64,000 nt of DNA, from IMG/VR virus record IMGVR_UViG_3300028801_000007, positions 1 through 64,000 of that record; one strand, 5' to 3'. This stretch comes from a virus. Below, in pieces: positions 33,414 to 40,928 of this stretch. The stretch's first letter is position 1, and every line of letters starts with the position of its first letter. A program made the position numbers and the translations under genes. Below the pieces are notes generated by a model. The model saw only the letters and a list, made by a program, of their open reading frames with translations, was not told where the DNA came from and did no database searches.

Positions 33414-34745
33414 TTATCGAATCATGTGTGGAACGTGGGCACCATGCGTCGCAATACCCTTAATGCTCGGCCATTCGACGTCCACGCAATACCCGATGGC
33501 GGTCGTAATGTGCTGGTACTTGTTCTTTTGGTCTTCCTGAAACGTCGATCCTTCCTGCAACTGGACCGTTGCCAGACCTTTGTCGCACCACTTAGCGGTC
33601 GTCGGATTGACGAACAGGCTGCGCATGCCGTCTGCGGTGCGAATCTTCGTGCGCACCGCGTTCTGCCGATCCTTGATGGCCGGCGCAGCAGGCTTGACCT
33701 TGCGCACGAACCGCCAGTTATGCGCCTTCAGCACGCCTTCGATATCGGTGTAATCCGATGCGTGACCGTGTTTCTCACCAGCTCGCCCAGCAGGATCGCC
33801 ATAGATCAGCACTTCGCGATTCTGGTGATTGACAAACTTCTCGACAAACTCCATGGCCGATTGCTTGGAAATGGCGCTCGTCAAAACGATTTCATCGAGC
33901 AGATAAAGCCCGTTGTCGCGCCGCACGCCAATCGCGGAGGACAGCGGCGTAAAGTTCTGGTCATGCATCCACAGCAACTGTTCGTGCGGCTGAATGCGCG
34001 CGTCCGTGTGGTTTGTGCGGTCGTAATCCTCGTAGATGCGGCCCGTTGCACCCTCAAAGCTAGCCTCGTATTCCTGTTTGTACTGCTTGGCCGACATCTG
34101 GCGCTTTGCCGCGGCGATCGTGTCAGCCGGCAGGATTTCCGCACTCTTCCAGTGGAATAGCTTCCAGTCCGGATCGTTGCCCGACTCGGCGTACTGCGCC
34201 ATGTCGTAATAGTGATTCAGCCCGTCAGGAACGCCGATGAGCCAGCACCATGCCTTGTATTCAGGGCGAGTAGGATTGAACGTGTCCAACGCAGGACGGA
34301 TGTTCGCCTCCCACGCTTCAGCTTTCACGTCGGCGATTTCGTCAATCACGCCACCCGACCAGAACACGCCTTCGATGCGCTCCGGACGATCCAGGCCGAT
34401 CAGTTGAACCTGCGTGCCGTTGTCCAGATAGATCGTGAGCTCTGTCTCGGACGGCGCCTTGGAACATAGGCTCGTCAGGCACAGCTTCTTCATGTCCGCC
34501 CAGTAGATCTTTTTTACCTGATCTCTGGTAGGCGCGGCAATGAAGTACATCTCGCCGGCATTCTTCATCGCCATCTTGGCAACGAAGCGCTTGGCTCGTT
34601 CAGTTTTGCCTGATCGCCGGCCAGCAGGAACAACCGGGAAGCGAACGCCGTTCTCTACGGCATGAATCAGTTCCGTCTGCACCGGATGGTCAATCAACTT
34701 GTACCAGCGGGCCAATTCACGCTGTGTTTGCAGGTTGAGTGCCAT
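33414..34745 (-). CDS. terL: Terminase large subunit
   Basis: This 443-residue packaging motor has Walker A VVPAGRRSGKTERA, a Walker B-like VFWSGGVIDEIADV with the catalytic Glu, and a C-terminal RNase H-type nuclease with YGDPAGRAGEKHGHASDYTD as the first Asp site. The ATG shares a base with the stop of the small subunit. Confidence 0.93.
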   Translation of the reverse strand: MALNLQTQRELARWYKLIDHPVQTELIHAVENGVRFPVVPAGRRSGKTERAKRFVAKMAMKNAGEMYFIAAPTRDQVKKIYWADMKKLCLTSLCSKAPSETELTIYLDNGTQVQLIGLDRPERIEGVFWSGGVIDEIADVKAEAWEANIRPALDTFNPTRPEYKAWCWLIGVPDGLNHYYDMAQYAESGNDPDWKLFHWKSAEILPADTIAAAKRQMSAKQYKQEYEASFEGATGRIYEDYDRTNHTDARIQPHEQLLWMHDQNFTPLSSAIGVRRDNGLYLLDEIVLTSAISKQSAMEFVEKFVNHQNREVLIYGDPAGRAGEKHGHASDYTDIEGVLKAHNWRFVRKVKPAAPAIKDRQNAVRTKIRTADGMRSLFVNPTTAKWCDKGLATVQLQEGSTFQEDQKNKYQHITTAIGYCVDVEWPSIKGIATHGAHVPHMIR

Positions 34746-35365
34746 CAGTCGGGGAGGTGAGCCGCAATCTCCTTTAGAAGTTGCGCGTTGTCTTTGACAG
34801 GCTGCGCCGCCGCCTCAGCGATGCCGTATGCCTCACGTTCGAGAGCGACCAGCACCTTAATCGTGTCGGCCATCTTCTTCATGCTGTCGATTCGGCCAGC
34901 ACTGGAAATGACCTTCTGATACAGGTCGTTGCGCTTGTCTTGTCCCTTGTCATCCTCGGCCCTGAGCATTTCGCCCAGTTCGTGGAACAAGTCAATGCTT
35001 CCCGTTTCAGCTTCCAACTCGGCAAGCAGCGACATCGCAAGCGTTCTGGCACGGGCGATATCTTTGCGCTGGGTGAGTTTGACCGTCGCAACAGTCTCGG
35101 CCCCCGCGTCGATCAGTTCGCGCTCCGGGATCGCACCTTCTGTGCGAACCTTGCTGCGAACCTCTGCGGTGCGAACCAGTGCGTCTGCCTTGGCCTGTAC
35201 CTTTGCGGCAAGGTCTCGAACCCATCCGTCACGCTTGGCACGCTTGCGGATTGCGGTATCGGTAATGCCTTGCGATGCGGCGATCTCGCGTATGGATAAG
35301 ATGCCGACCCGGTAGTCGGCTTCGATCCGCTCCCAGTCCGGCGCCGCTTTATCTGGCTGCGCCAT
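34745..35365 (-). CDS. terS: Terminase small subunit
   Basis: The 206-residue protein has an N-terminal helix-turn-helix (YRVGILSIREIAASQGITDT, AIRKRAKRDGW) and a helical oligomerisation core. It would select the packaging site. It is the first gene of the late virion cluster. Confidence 0.85.
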   Translation of the reverse strand: MAQPDKAAPDWERIEADYRVGILSIREIAASQGITDTAIRKRAKRDGWVRDLAAKVQAKADALVRTAEVRSKVRTEGAIPERELIDAGAETVATVKLTQRKDIARARTLAMSLLAELEAETGSIDLFHELGEMLRAEDDKGQDKRNDLYQKVISSAGRIDSMKKMADTIKVLVALEREAYGIAEAAAQPVKDNAQLLKEIAAHLPD

Positions 35366-35449
35366 TGCTTGCCTTTGAGTGATTATTTTCTTGTGGCTCG
35401 GGCGACGTTGGAGAAATCTACTCAGAAACTGCGCATCCCCGCCGCCATT

Positions 35450-35466
35450 CCCTGGGGAGGCCCCAG
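35450..35466. repeat. GC hairpin upstream of terS
   Basis: CCTGGGG-agg-CCCCAGG is a perfect 7-bp stem in the 287-base gene-free stretch 35366-35652. A second inverted pair (GCCTGGGC/GCCCAGGC, 35513 and 35547) lies downstream. It could be a packaging site element, a late promoter region or a terminator; there is no T-run. Confidence 0.5.
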
Positions 35467-35652
35467 GAGCGCCACGTGATGCGCTGCGCCGGTTGTTTCA
35501 GGCACTCAGCGCTTGCCTGGGCAGCGGGCGCAATGATTAGCCTATGCCCAGGCGGGCGGAGCGGCTGAAATGCGCCGGTGCTGCGCTTGTAAAAAAGCCC
35601 GCTCTAGGCAGGCAATCCGGCGGCTCTCGCCAACTGGAGGAGATTTGGTTTC

Positions 35653-35910
35653 TTAATCTACAGAGGCGCGCATGTGACCGCCGGGGATCAAGCGGTCCGC
35701 CTCTACGACCGCAGCGAGCACATCACGCGCCCATGCCATGCCTTTTGTGCAAACAATCCGGCAACTACCGCCGTCAGCGAACTCAAACCCCTCTACGGCG
35801 ATCTCAACGCCCTTAGCCGTGTAATCGATGGTCACGCGCCCGAATTTTTTCAGGTCGGTGTAATCAATGTCGGCGGCGGGAAGCACCATGCCGGGAAGTG
35901 ATTTGATCAT
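35653..35910 (-). CDS. Hypothetical protein (85 aa)
   Basis: The protein begins MIKSLPGMVLPAADIDYTDL and has Lys-rich strands (KKFGRVTIDYTAKGVEIAVE). An AGAGGG precedes the ATG. It is the most promoter-proximal minus-strand gene before terS, with the start facing the divergent promoter at 35935. Function unknown. Confidence 0.65.
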   Translation of the reverse strand: MIKSLPGMVLPAADIDYTDLKKFGRVTIDYTAKGVEIAVEGFEFADGGSCRIVCTKGMAWARDVLAAVVEADRLIPGGHMRASVD

Positions 35911-35934
35911 GCGCCCTCTAAATGCAAAAACATC

Positions 35935-35962
35935 TTGACGTTACGCGCGTAACGTATATAAT
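35935..35962 (+). promoter_or_regulatory. Strong sigma70 promoter with 18-bp palindromic operator
   Basis: TTGACG and TATAAT are separated by 16 bp. The spacer and part of the -35 box form ACGTTACGCGCGTAACGT (35938-35955), a perfect 18-bp palindrome. A repressor bound there would block polymerase. It drives the small gene at 36007 and its partner. Confidence 0.85.
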
Positions 35963-36006
35963 AGATTCATGGGTTCAGCAAAACCCGCAACCAACCGGAG
36001 ATTAAA

Positions 36007-36231
36007 ATGAACAACGTCTCGATCAACACCACTGTCACGACTACTCCCGATTTCAGCGGTTTCAAGTTTTATGTTGAGGCTGGTCAGGCATTCGATGCCG
36101 ATGACTATGCTGAATATACAAGACTGAACCGCGCCGATCTGAACGCGCGCGACGTTCACGCTGCGCAGGATGCCGCATCCCAGTTGCGTGACGGCGAATG
36201 GTTGGAAATTTCTCACGAAATCGGCGATTGA
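36007..36231 (+). CDS. Small protein of duplicated cassette 1 (74 aa)
   Basis: It follows the strong promoter by 45 bases with CCGGAG as ribosome site. The protein (MNNVSINTTVTTTPDFSGFK) is acidic, has an N-terminal Thr-rich part and a helical C-terminus. It occupies the same slot as 36733-36972 in cassette 2, though the sequences differ. Function unknown. Confidence 0.7.
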   Translation: MNNVSINTTVTTTPDFSGFKFYVEAGQAFDADDYAEYTRLNRADLNARDVHAAQDAASQLRDGEWLEISHEIGD

Positions 36232-36252
36232 CCTTATTAAGGAGGAAGCACC

Positions 36253-36639
36253 ATGTCCAAATTTGCCGTCATCATCGCCGACCTTAACAGCAGCGAGCTC
36301 GGCTACATTGTGAGCACGCATCGCAGCGAGGGCGCAGCCATCAAAGCACAACCTGACGCGCCGGGCGCTTATGTCGCCCACCGCAAGCCGGATGGTGAGT
36401 GGGAGCGCTATCTTGATGCTCGTGATCGCCGCGAAACTCCACCCGCTTTCACTGCCGCTCAACGCGTCCGAAAATCCGAATCTGCTCTGCGTGAGCGTGG
36501 CGGTCGCCGGCTTCCGGGCGGCTCACTGCAACCCGACGCCGCCGCAGCACTCGATACTCTGCAGCGATCCGGCTATGCAGCTAGCGCTACTGCGGTCATT
36601 GCGCGCGCGCTGCTCGAAGCAGCAAGCAAATATTTTTAA
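36253..36639 (+). CDS. Paralogous protein with C-terminal RHH-like region (1)
   Basis: AAGGAGG precedes the ATG. The first 60 residues (MSKFAVIIADLNSSELGYIV, STHRSEGAA, GEWERYLDARDRRETPP) match the protein at 37230-37574. The C-terminal 45 residues (LQPDAAAALDTLQRSGYAAS) look like a ribbon-helix-helix DNA-binding unit. It may bind the palindromic operator upstream. Confidence 0.7.
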   Translation: MSKFAVIIADLNSSELGYIVSTHRSEGAAIKAQPDAPGAYVAHRKPDGEWERYLDARDRRETPPAFTAAQRVRKSESALRERGGRRLPGGSLQPDAAAALDTLQRSGYAASATAVIARALLEAASKYF

Positions 36640-36659
36640 TATTTATACACACAAATATC

Positions 36660-36687
36660 TTGCATTCTTGTTTTGTGTGTATATAAT
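36660..36687 (+). promoter_or_regulatory. Sigma70 promoter of cassette 2
   Basis: TTGCAT and TATAAT are 16 bp apart. The downstream leader (TAATAGAGTCATGGATGCAGC) resembles that after the 35935 promoter (TAATAGATTCATGGGTTCAGC), so the two promoters are duplicates that have lost similarity in the operator. Confidence 0.75.
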
Positions 36688-36732
36688 AGAGTCATGGATG
36701 CAGCGAGGTCCACAACAAACCGGAGAGACGAA

Positions 36733-36972
36733 ATGACCAAACTTCAAGCCCTTACCGCCGAATTTCCGATGCTCGCGGTCTTCACCGAATGCGCTGAATT
36801 CACCAGCAGCACCACTCCTGAAGCAGCAGTCGAGGCACTATCTGAGCAAAGCTTTGGTTTTCTTCGTAGCCGCTTGACTCGCCTCGCCGCGGAAAAGACC
36901 AAGCCGAAGTTCGTAGAAGCCATGTACGGCGCACCCACCCGCATCGCCGCAGACCATCAAAACGACGAATAA
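36733..36972 (+). CDS. Small protein of cassette 2 (79 aa)
   Basis: The ATG has CCGGAGAG upstream, the same leader as the cassette 1 gene. The protein (MTKLQALTAEFPMLAVFTEC) is helical and acidic, then basic in the middle (RSRLTRLAAEKTKPKFVEAM). Function unknown. Confidence 0.7.
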   Translation: MTKLQALTAEFPMLAVFTECAEFTSSTTPEAAVEALSEQSFGFLRSRLTRLAAEKTKPKFVEAMYGAPTRIAADHQNDE

Positions 36973-37007
36973 CACCGGCCCTCCGGGACTCCCACTGGGG
37001 AATCAAA

Positions 37008-37220
37008 ATGACCATTCGCATCGCACACGCAGGCCATGAAATCGTTGTCGTGGATGAAGACCAAACTATTTCCAATCAATGCAGTCCAGGCGATACCGCA
37101 ATCACCAGACAAGAAGGTGGGTATGTAGTCTCGTTTGTGGGAGAAGACGGCGAAGTGAATAGCTGGGAGGATGTCTTCGACGCGGTTGAAGAAGCAATTC
37201 ACGCCATAAAAAGCATCTGA
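37008..37220 (+). CDS. Hypothetical acidic protein (70 aa)
   Basis: It begins MTIRIAHAGHEIVVVDEDQT and ends with a helical EDVFDAVEEAIHAIKSI. The strand-then-helix layout suggests a small alpha/beta fold. It lies inside cassette 2 before the paralogous regulator-like gene. Confidence 0.6.
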   Translation: MTIRIAHAGHEIVVVDEDQTISNQCSPGDTAITRQEGGYVVSFVGEDGEVNSWEDVFDAVEEAIHAIKSI

Positions 37221-37229
37221 GGCATAAAA

Positions 37230-37574
37230 ATGTCTAAATTTGCCGTAGTGACCTTCGACCCTAACTCGGATGCGTTCGGCGACATCATCAGCACGCATCG
37301 CACCGCAGCTGCCGCCGAAAAAGCGCTCAATAAGATTGATTATGCCCGTTGGATATACATCGCACGCCAAAAAGTGGGCGGCGAGTGGGAAAGACCCGGC
37401 GAGGCACGTGATCGCCGCGAAACGCCGCCGTCACTCGGACGCCCCCCAGAAATGACGGGGGGAAAGCGTGTGAATGTCTATCTTGATGCCGCTAGCGTCG
37501 CTAAAGCGCTAAAGCGCGGAAACGGCAATCTCAGCGAGGGAATTAGAATTGCCCTCGCTGATCCACTCACTTGA
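37230..37574 (+). CDS. Paralogous protein with C-terminal RHH-like region (2)
   Basis: MSKFAVVTFDPNSDAFGDII, STHRTAAAAEKAL and GEWERPGEARDRRETPP align with 36253-36639. The C-terminal part (GKRVNVYLDAASVAKALKRG, NGNLSEGIRIALA) is a good ribbon-helix-helix candidate. The homology of two neighbours and their promoters indicates a tandem duplication. Confidence 0.7.
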   Translation: MSKFAVVTFDPNSDAFGDIISTHRTAAAAEKALNKIDYARWIYIARQKVGGEWERPGEARDRRETPPSLGRPPEMTGGKRVNVYLDAASVAKALKRGNGNLSEGIRIALADPLT

Positions 37575-37865
37575 TTCAAATTCATGGCTGGCATCGGCTT
37601 CGACTGACGCAAAATTCCGCTCAGTACCAAAAGTTTTCCCCGATGCCATGCATGAATTTTGAGCCAGCCGTTCGTAAATCTTTTCAACTTCCGCAGAATG
37701 TGCCATTCTTAGCGTTTCTGCGATGCGATTACAGCTAGTCACGTCTGAATCGGCTTCATTCAAGCGTCCTGGACAACGATTATTGCCCATCCACTTCTTC
37801 AGCATCCGCTGAAAATAGCGCTTTGATGCTCGATGGACGCAGAGCGACTTTCTCAAAGTCATCAT
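37509..37865 (-). CDS. Doubtful frame (118 aa)
   Basis: From ATG 37865 the frame reads MTLRKSLCVHRASKRYFQRM on the minus strand with a helical section (CNRIAETLRMAHSAEVEKIY). It overlaps the 3' end of the plus-strand gene by 66 bases and has no clear ribosome site. No family is recognised. It lies in the otherwise gene-poor stretch 37575-38432, which also holds an inverted repeat, a tRNA and one weak frame. Confidence 0.3.
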   Translation of the reverse strand: MMTLRKSLCVHRASKRYFQRMLKKWMGNNRCPGRLNEADSDVTSCNRIAETLRMAHSAEVEKIYERLAQNSCMASGKTFGTERNFASVEADASHEFESSEWISEGNSNSLAEIAVSAL

Positions 37866-37943
37866 TCCGGCACCACGGATTTTTTCTCGGTACATGAGCT
37901 ATCTAGCGGATTCCGGCATATTCTTTTGCCTCGTTGCCGGCTC

Positions 37944-38010
37944 TCAAGGAAACGCGCCGACATGCGACTGCGCACAAAGTCGTCGGCGCAAGTACTGTGC
38001 GCTTCCTTGA
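37944..38010. repeat. Nested inverted repeats beside the tRNA gene
   Basis: TCAAGGAA (37944) pairs with TTCCTTGA (38003-38010), and inside CGCCGAC (37955) pairs with GTCGGCG (37982-37988). It is just 10 bases from the tRNA end and could form a stable RNA hairpin or processing signal. Confidence 0.6.
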
Positions 38011-38020
38011 AAGCCCTCGG

Positions 38021-38092
38021 CATGGGGTGCTGGATTCGAACCAGCACTGCACGGTTTTGGAGACCGGCCGGCTACCGTTGCCACAACCCCAA
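38021..38092 (-). tRNA. tRNA-Trp (anticodon CCA)
   Basis: On the minus strand the sequence folds as a cloverleaf: acceptor TTGGGGT/ACCCCAT, D-arm TGGC-AACGGTA-GCCG, anticodon arm CCGGT-CTCCAAA-ACCGT with anticodon CCA, variable loop GCAGT, T-arm GCTGG-TTCGAAT-CCAGC, discriminator G as in bacterial tRNA-Trp. The first acceptor pair is T-T and the first anticodon-stem pair is C-T. The 3' CCA is not encoded. It may be slightly degenerate. Confidence 0.8.
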
Positions 38093-38110
38093 GCGGAAAG
38101 CCCTCGTTTC

Positions 38111-38380
38111 GTGAGGGGCCGGCCGCGCAGCGCTACGCGAGCACCAATTAATTACACACCCGACTTTACGGGCACCTTGATCGCGGTGTTGAAGAGAGAA
38201 TCCCCTATCGCCGCCGTTATATGGCTGATGCGCTTGACGGGGCGGACTACGGTGGTTCCGTTGCAGGTGAAGCCTCACCACGCACAGAGGCCGTTTGGCA
38301 ATGTGCTGACGGGTCAATCCGTGGCGCTGTCGCTCTCACGACTAACCCCGCTTCCACCATCACCCCCAAGAGGTTCTTGA
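38111..38380 (+). CDS. Doubtful frame with GTG start (89 aa)
   Basis: From GTG 38111 the frame reads RGRPRSATRAPINYTPDFTG then AAVIWLMRLTGRTTVVPLQV. It has no clear ribosome site. The middle has the look of small Icd-like proteins of phages, but I cannot prove it. The antisense frame is also open. Confidence 0.3.
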   Translation: MRGRPRSATRAPINYTPDFTGTLIAVLKRESPIAAVIWLMRLTGRTTVVPLQVKPHHAQRPFGNVLTGQSVALSLSRLTPLPPSPPRGS

Positions 38381-38432
38381 GGCTCAGTAAGCAGAATCAT
38401 GCGTGAAGGCTGCCGCTACCGGCGGCAAATCG

Positions 38433-38621
38433 CTAATGCTTCGGCCCAAACACCGCGTCGGCGGCATCGATCGGGTCGATATCGGCTTTAAAATAGGCCT
38501 CCATGCGGACCAGAATCACATCGCATGGACTCCATGGTGGTGTGATGTAGCCTCGATCTACCGCCCAGTCAAAGACGCTGTGCGTCCATGCATGCAGCTT
38601 TTCTTCTCTGGCTGTAGGCAT
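38433..38621 (-). CDS. Hypothetical protein (62 aa)
   Basis: The protein MPTAREEKLHAWTHSVFDWA continues WAVDRGYITPPWSPCDVILV and ends DAADAVFGPKH. Trp-rich and acidic, it looks like a real small phage protein. It follows the endonuclease terminator on the minus strand. Function unknown. Confidence 0.6.
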   Translation of the reverse strand: MPTAREEKLHAWTHSVFDWAVDRGYITPPWSPCDVILVRMEAYFKADIDPIDAADAVFGPKH

Positions 38622-38643
38622 GGATCATGACCGGTAAACGAAC

Positions 38644-38672
38644 AAAGCCCCGCGCGGCGAACCTGCGGGGCT
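38644..38672 (-). terminator. Rho-independent terminator
   Basis: AAGCCCCGC pairs with GCGGGGCTT over an 11-base loop that itself contains CGCC/GGCG. It ends the HNH-AP2 gene transcript. Confidence 0.75.
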
Positions 38673-38690
38673 TGATATTCAACATATGAT

Positions 38691-39176
38691 CTAGCGTTGG
38701 TAAGCGAACTCGCCGTGAAACAGCAATGCTGCCGCTCGATATGCTTCGCCAGCTTCAGCCGCAGATCTGAATGTGCCAAGGTGTTTATTCTTTGGCCCAA
38801 CACTTATGCGCGCGTGCCACCTTCTATCGCGCTTATTCCAAGTCACACCCTTAAACCCGGAAGAATTATTGGCTTGCGCCCCGCGGTTCTGTAAGTTCTG
38901 AGAGTTCGAGCAGACTCGGAGGTTCGCGCGTTGATTGTTGAGCTTATTGCCATCGATATGATCAACAACACGAACATCGTCGTACGATAGCCCAGCTAAA
39001 ACACGATGCATCGAAATCCGAATTACTTTTCCGGATCCTGCCGATCGCTGCTCCGCTGCGGACGCGGTGCTGCTCGCGTATCCGTTATTGAGGTGCCATT
39101 TCCACACCGACAATATATTGAAGTCTTCGTCGTCGATTAGCGCAAATTTGCCTTGGGTAAGAGGTATTTCGCGCAT
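38691..39176 (-). CDS. HNH-AP2 homing endonuclease
   Basis: The 161-residue protein has the HNH motif VRVVDHIDGNKLNNQRANLR followed by CSNSQNLQNR, and a C-terminal AP2 DNA-binding domain (SSGFKGVTWNKRDRRWHARI, LGTFRSAAEAGEAYRAAAL). This is a common free-standing phage homing endonuclease. It lies between the leftward early operon and the regulatory island, with its own terminator. Confidence 0.92.
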   Translation of the reverse strand: MREIPLTQGKFALIDDEDFNILSVWKWHLNNGYASSTASAAEQRSAGSGKVIRISMHRVLAGLSYDDVRVVDHIDGNKLNNQRANLRVCSNSQNLQNRGAQANNSSGFKGVTWNKRDRRWHARISVGPKNKHLGTFRSAAEAGEAYRAAALLFHGEFAYQR

Positions 39177-39326
39177 CTTTACTATTCACTCAAGGCATTC
39201 ACGGCAACGTTACGAGACTCGTGCATCCGCTCAATATTGCGGTCGGTTTTTCATCCATATCGCGCTCACGTTATTCGCGGGCGCAACTTGGCTACCCCCA
39301 AAATGTACCGGTTTCCGTCCCGGTTT

Positions 39327-39623
39327 TCACGATATTTCTGAAAGTTCATGTCCCGCTTTTTGTGGCACCGGTGGGGCGGGTTGATTTGCTACCACCTCGC
39401 GCCATTGATACAAGGTTGATGCACCGTTGACCGCGTGCGGCGGCCAGCGCTTCACCGAGCCGCAGTCAACTAGGGCGGCGATTGCTCGCTGAACGCTCTT
39501 TTTGACTGCGGCCCGCTCGCGGCCCAATGCTTGCGGTGCAACGTAGCGGATGATTTCACGCATCTTGAAATCGCGGCCAGGGTACGGCGCCATCAACTCT
39601 ATAATCTCACGAGCAAATTTCAT
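39327..39623 (-). CDS. Winged-helix-like protein (98 aa)
   Basis: From ATG 39623 the protein starts MKFAREIIELMAPYPGRDFK, with a winged-helix pattern (EIIRYVAPQ, ERAAVKKSVQRAIAALVDCG, then a strand turn). It overlaps the upstream gene by ATGA. As the last gene before the endonuclease it may be a regulator of late expression. Confidence 0.6.
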   Translation of the reverse strand: MKFAREIIELMAPYPGRDFKMREIIRYVAPQALGRERAAVKKSVQRAIAALVDCGSVKRWPPHAVNGASTLYQWREVVANQPAPPVPQKAGHELSEIS

Positions 39624-40006
39624 TCGAACTCCGAGGCGATGCGCTGGCGGGCGCGGTAGATCATGCTTTCGTATGCCTGCACGGTCACATTGGCGTAACT
39701 GGCGGCGCAACACAGGCCGTTGGGTGTCCAGCGCTTCGATTCGTAGGTGGCCACGTATTCGGCCTTCACCACGCGGCGCTCGACGATGGAAAGCGTCGTA
39801 TAGATGCGCTGCACCTTGAGCGCGTCGTCGATGTGGATCGGCGGGGGCGGCCTATCGTCCGGGTCCGTGGCCCATAGCCCTTCCGGGATATAGTCACTCT
39901 CCAGCGAACCGCACTGAGGCGGCAGCGGCCCCGGCGCCGGCCCAGATCGGCACCAGCGCACCCAGTTGTAAATTACGTGATCCAACCAATTGCGCGGCTT
40001 TTCCAT
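39620..40006 (-). CDS. Late regulator/antiterminator Q candidate
   Basis: This 128-residue protein has a C-terminal segment (LSIVERRVVKAEYVATYESK, CCAASYANVTVQAYESMIYR, ARQRIASEF) like sigma region 4/antitermination proteins of lambdoid phages. It ends the leftward early operon just before the late cluster on the same strand, which is the usual place of Q. The family is not proven. Confidence 0.55.
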   Translation of the reverse strand: MEKPRNWLDHVIYNWVRWCRSGPAPGPLPPQCGSLESDYIPEGLWATDPDDRPPPPIHIDDALKVQRIYTTLSIVERRVVKAEYVATYESKRWTPNGLCCAASYANVTVQAYESMIYRARQRIASEFE

Positions 40007-40008
40007 TG

Positions 40009-40257
40009 CTATCCCCTTTCCGAATACAAATCACAGCGCCTTGACCGATGATCCTCAAGCCAATATTTCTTCTCATCGAGCTTGCAAGTCGTGTAGCAGA
40101 TATCCGCCACGCGTCGCTCGATATAGCTTGCGCAACCGATGCATGTTCTTCCGCGTGCCGACATTTCTTCCTCTTGCCGGCGAATCGCTACGCTTTCGGC
40201 TGATTGGCTGCGCTCCCATTCGCGGTTACCCCAGTCATCGCGGCGGTTGAAAGTCAA
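40009..40257 (-). CDS. Small Cys-rich protein (82 aa)
   Basis: The protein has CIGCASYIERR, ICYTTC and a distal RRCDLY, a possible zinc ribbon. It starts MTFNRRDDWGNREWERSQSA. The stop and start codons overlap neighbours. Function unknown. Confidence 0.6.
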   Translation of the reverse strand: MTFNRRDDWGNREWERSQSAESVAIRRQEEEMSARGRTCIGCASYIERRVADICYTTCKLDEKKYWLEDHRSRRCDLYSERG

Positions 40258-40568
40258 GTGCGCACTCCAAGTTTTCGTTGCGTCGCCAGCGCCTTCTCAC
40301 ACGACTTGCAGCGCGGGTAATTACCAGGCAGGAAGAGCGCGGCTTCCGTCGCTAGTACGCGGGTGCACAATGACTGCCGCATCCCTGCATACTCATCGCC
40401 GAACCAGTGAACCTTGTCCCCAGCGAAGATCTTCTTGGCCCACTGTGGAAAGCCACGACCCTCGGCCGCGCCTCCCCCGATGAATCCCTCGCGAATCTTT
40501 CCGTCGACGAACACGACCGGCTGCATTTCGCCGGGGATAATCGGTGTCAGGCGAATGACTCCTTTCAT
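40254..40568 (-). CDS. Hypothetical protein with zinc knuckle (104 aa)
   Basis: I chose ATG 40568 (MKGVIRLTPIIPGEMQPVVF). The last part has YPRCKSCEKALATQRK. It shows VDGKIREGFIGGG in the middle. In the leftward early operon, overlapping its neighbour by 4 bases. Confidence 0.6.
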   Translation of the reverse strand: MKGVIRLTPIIPGEMQPVVFVDGKIREGFIGGGAAEGRGFPQWAKKIFAGDKVHWFGDEYAGMRQSLCTRVLATEAALFLPGNYPRCKSCEKALATQRKLGVRT

Positions 40569-40569
40569 C

Positions 40570-40755
40570 TCAACTCCCGCAATGGTTGGAGTCGGCCGGC
40601 GCACCACACGCGAGACACTGCCGAACCTTGGTCGTGTCCGGATGGAACGCCGCACAAGCCTCATCGCCGCCAGTCGTCTGGAATCGCGGACTGCTGCGAT
40701 TCAGGCAATCGTCGTTGAAGCTGTCGAAGTATTCGCAATCGCCGCAGGTTTTCAT
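40570..40755 (-). CDS. Small zinc-ribbon protein (61 aa)
   Basis: MKTCGDCEYFDSFNDDCLNR and CLACGAPADSNHCGS give two CxxC pairs, and fit a small phage zinc protein. The start overlaps the previous stop. Confidence 0.6.
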   Translation of the reverse strand: MKTCGDCEYFDSFNDDCLNRSSPRFQTTGGDEACAAFHPDTTKVRQCLACGAPADSNHCGS

Positions 40756-40928
40756 GCCACCACCCCAAAGAATCCGCCATCATAAAGCAGCCACGCGAGC
40801 ACGGCGATATCGAAGCATTTAAACCAGGCGCTATGCAGGCCGCGCGGCTTACCGTGTCTTGCGGCGGCGATTCCAAGCCCGATCGAGCAGAGGATGATGA
40901 GTGTGATTTGTGGCCAGTGGAATGTCAT
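40752..40928 (-). CDS. Small membrane protein (58 aa)
   Basis: From ATG 40928: MTFHWPQITLIILCSIGLGI shows a membrane span, and LAWLLYDGGFFGVVA a second hydrophobic end. Overlaps both neighbours by four bases. Confidence 0.6.
   Translation of the reverse strand: MTFHWPQITLIILCSIGLGIAAARHGKPRGLHSAWFKCFDIAVLAWLLYDGGFFGVVA

Noticed and set aside
33270-34160. 296-residue plus-strand frame
   Set aside because: Antisense to terminase and portal genes with strong motifs.
38072-38317. 81-residue minus-strand frame beside the tRNA
   Set aside because: It overlaps the tRNA on the same strand and has Arg/His/Pro-rich shadow composition.
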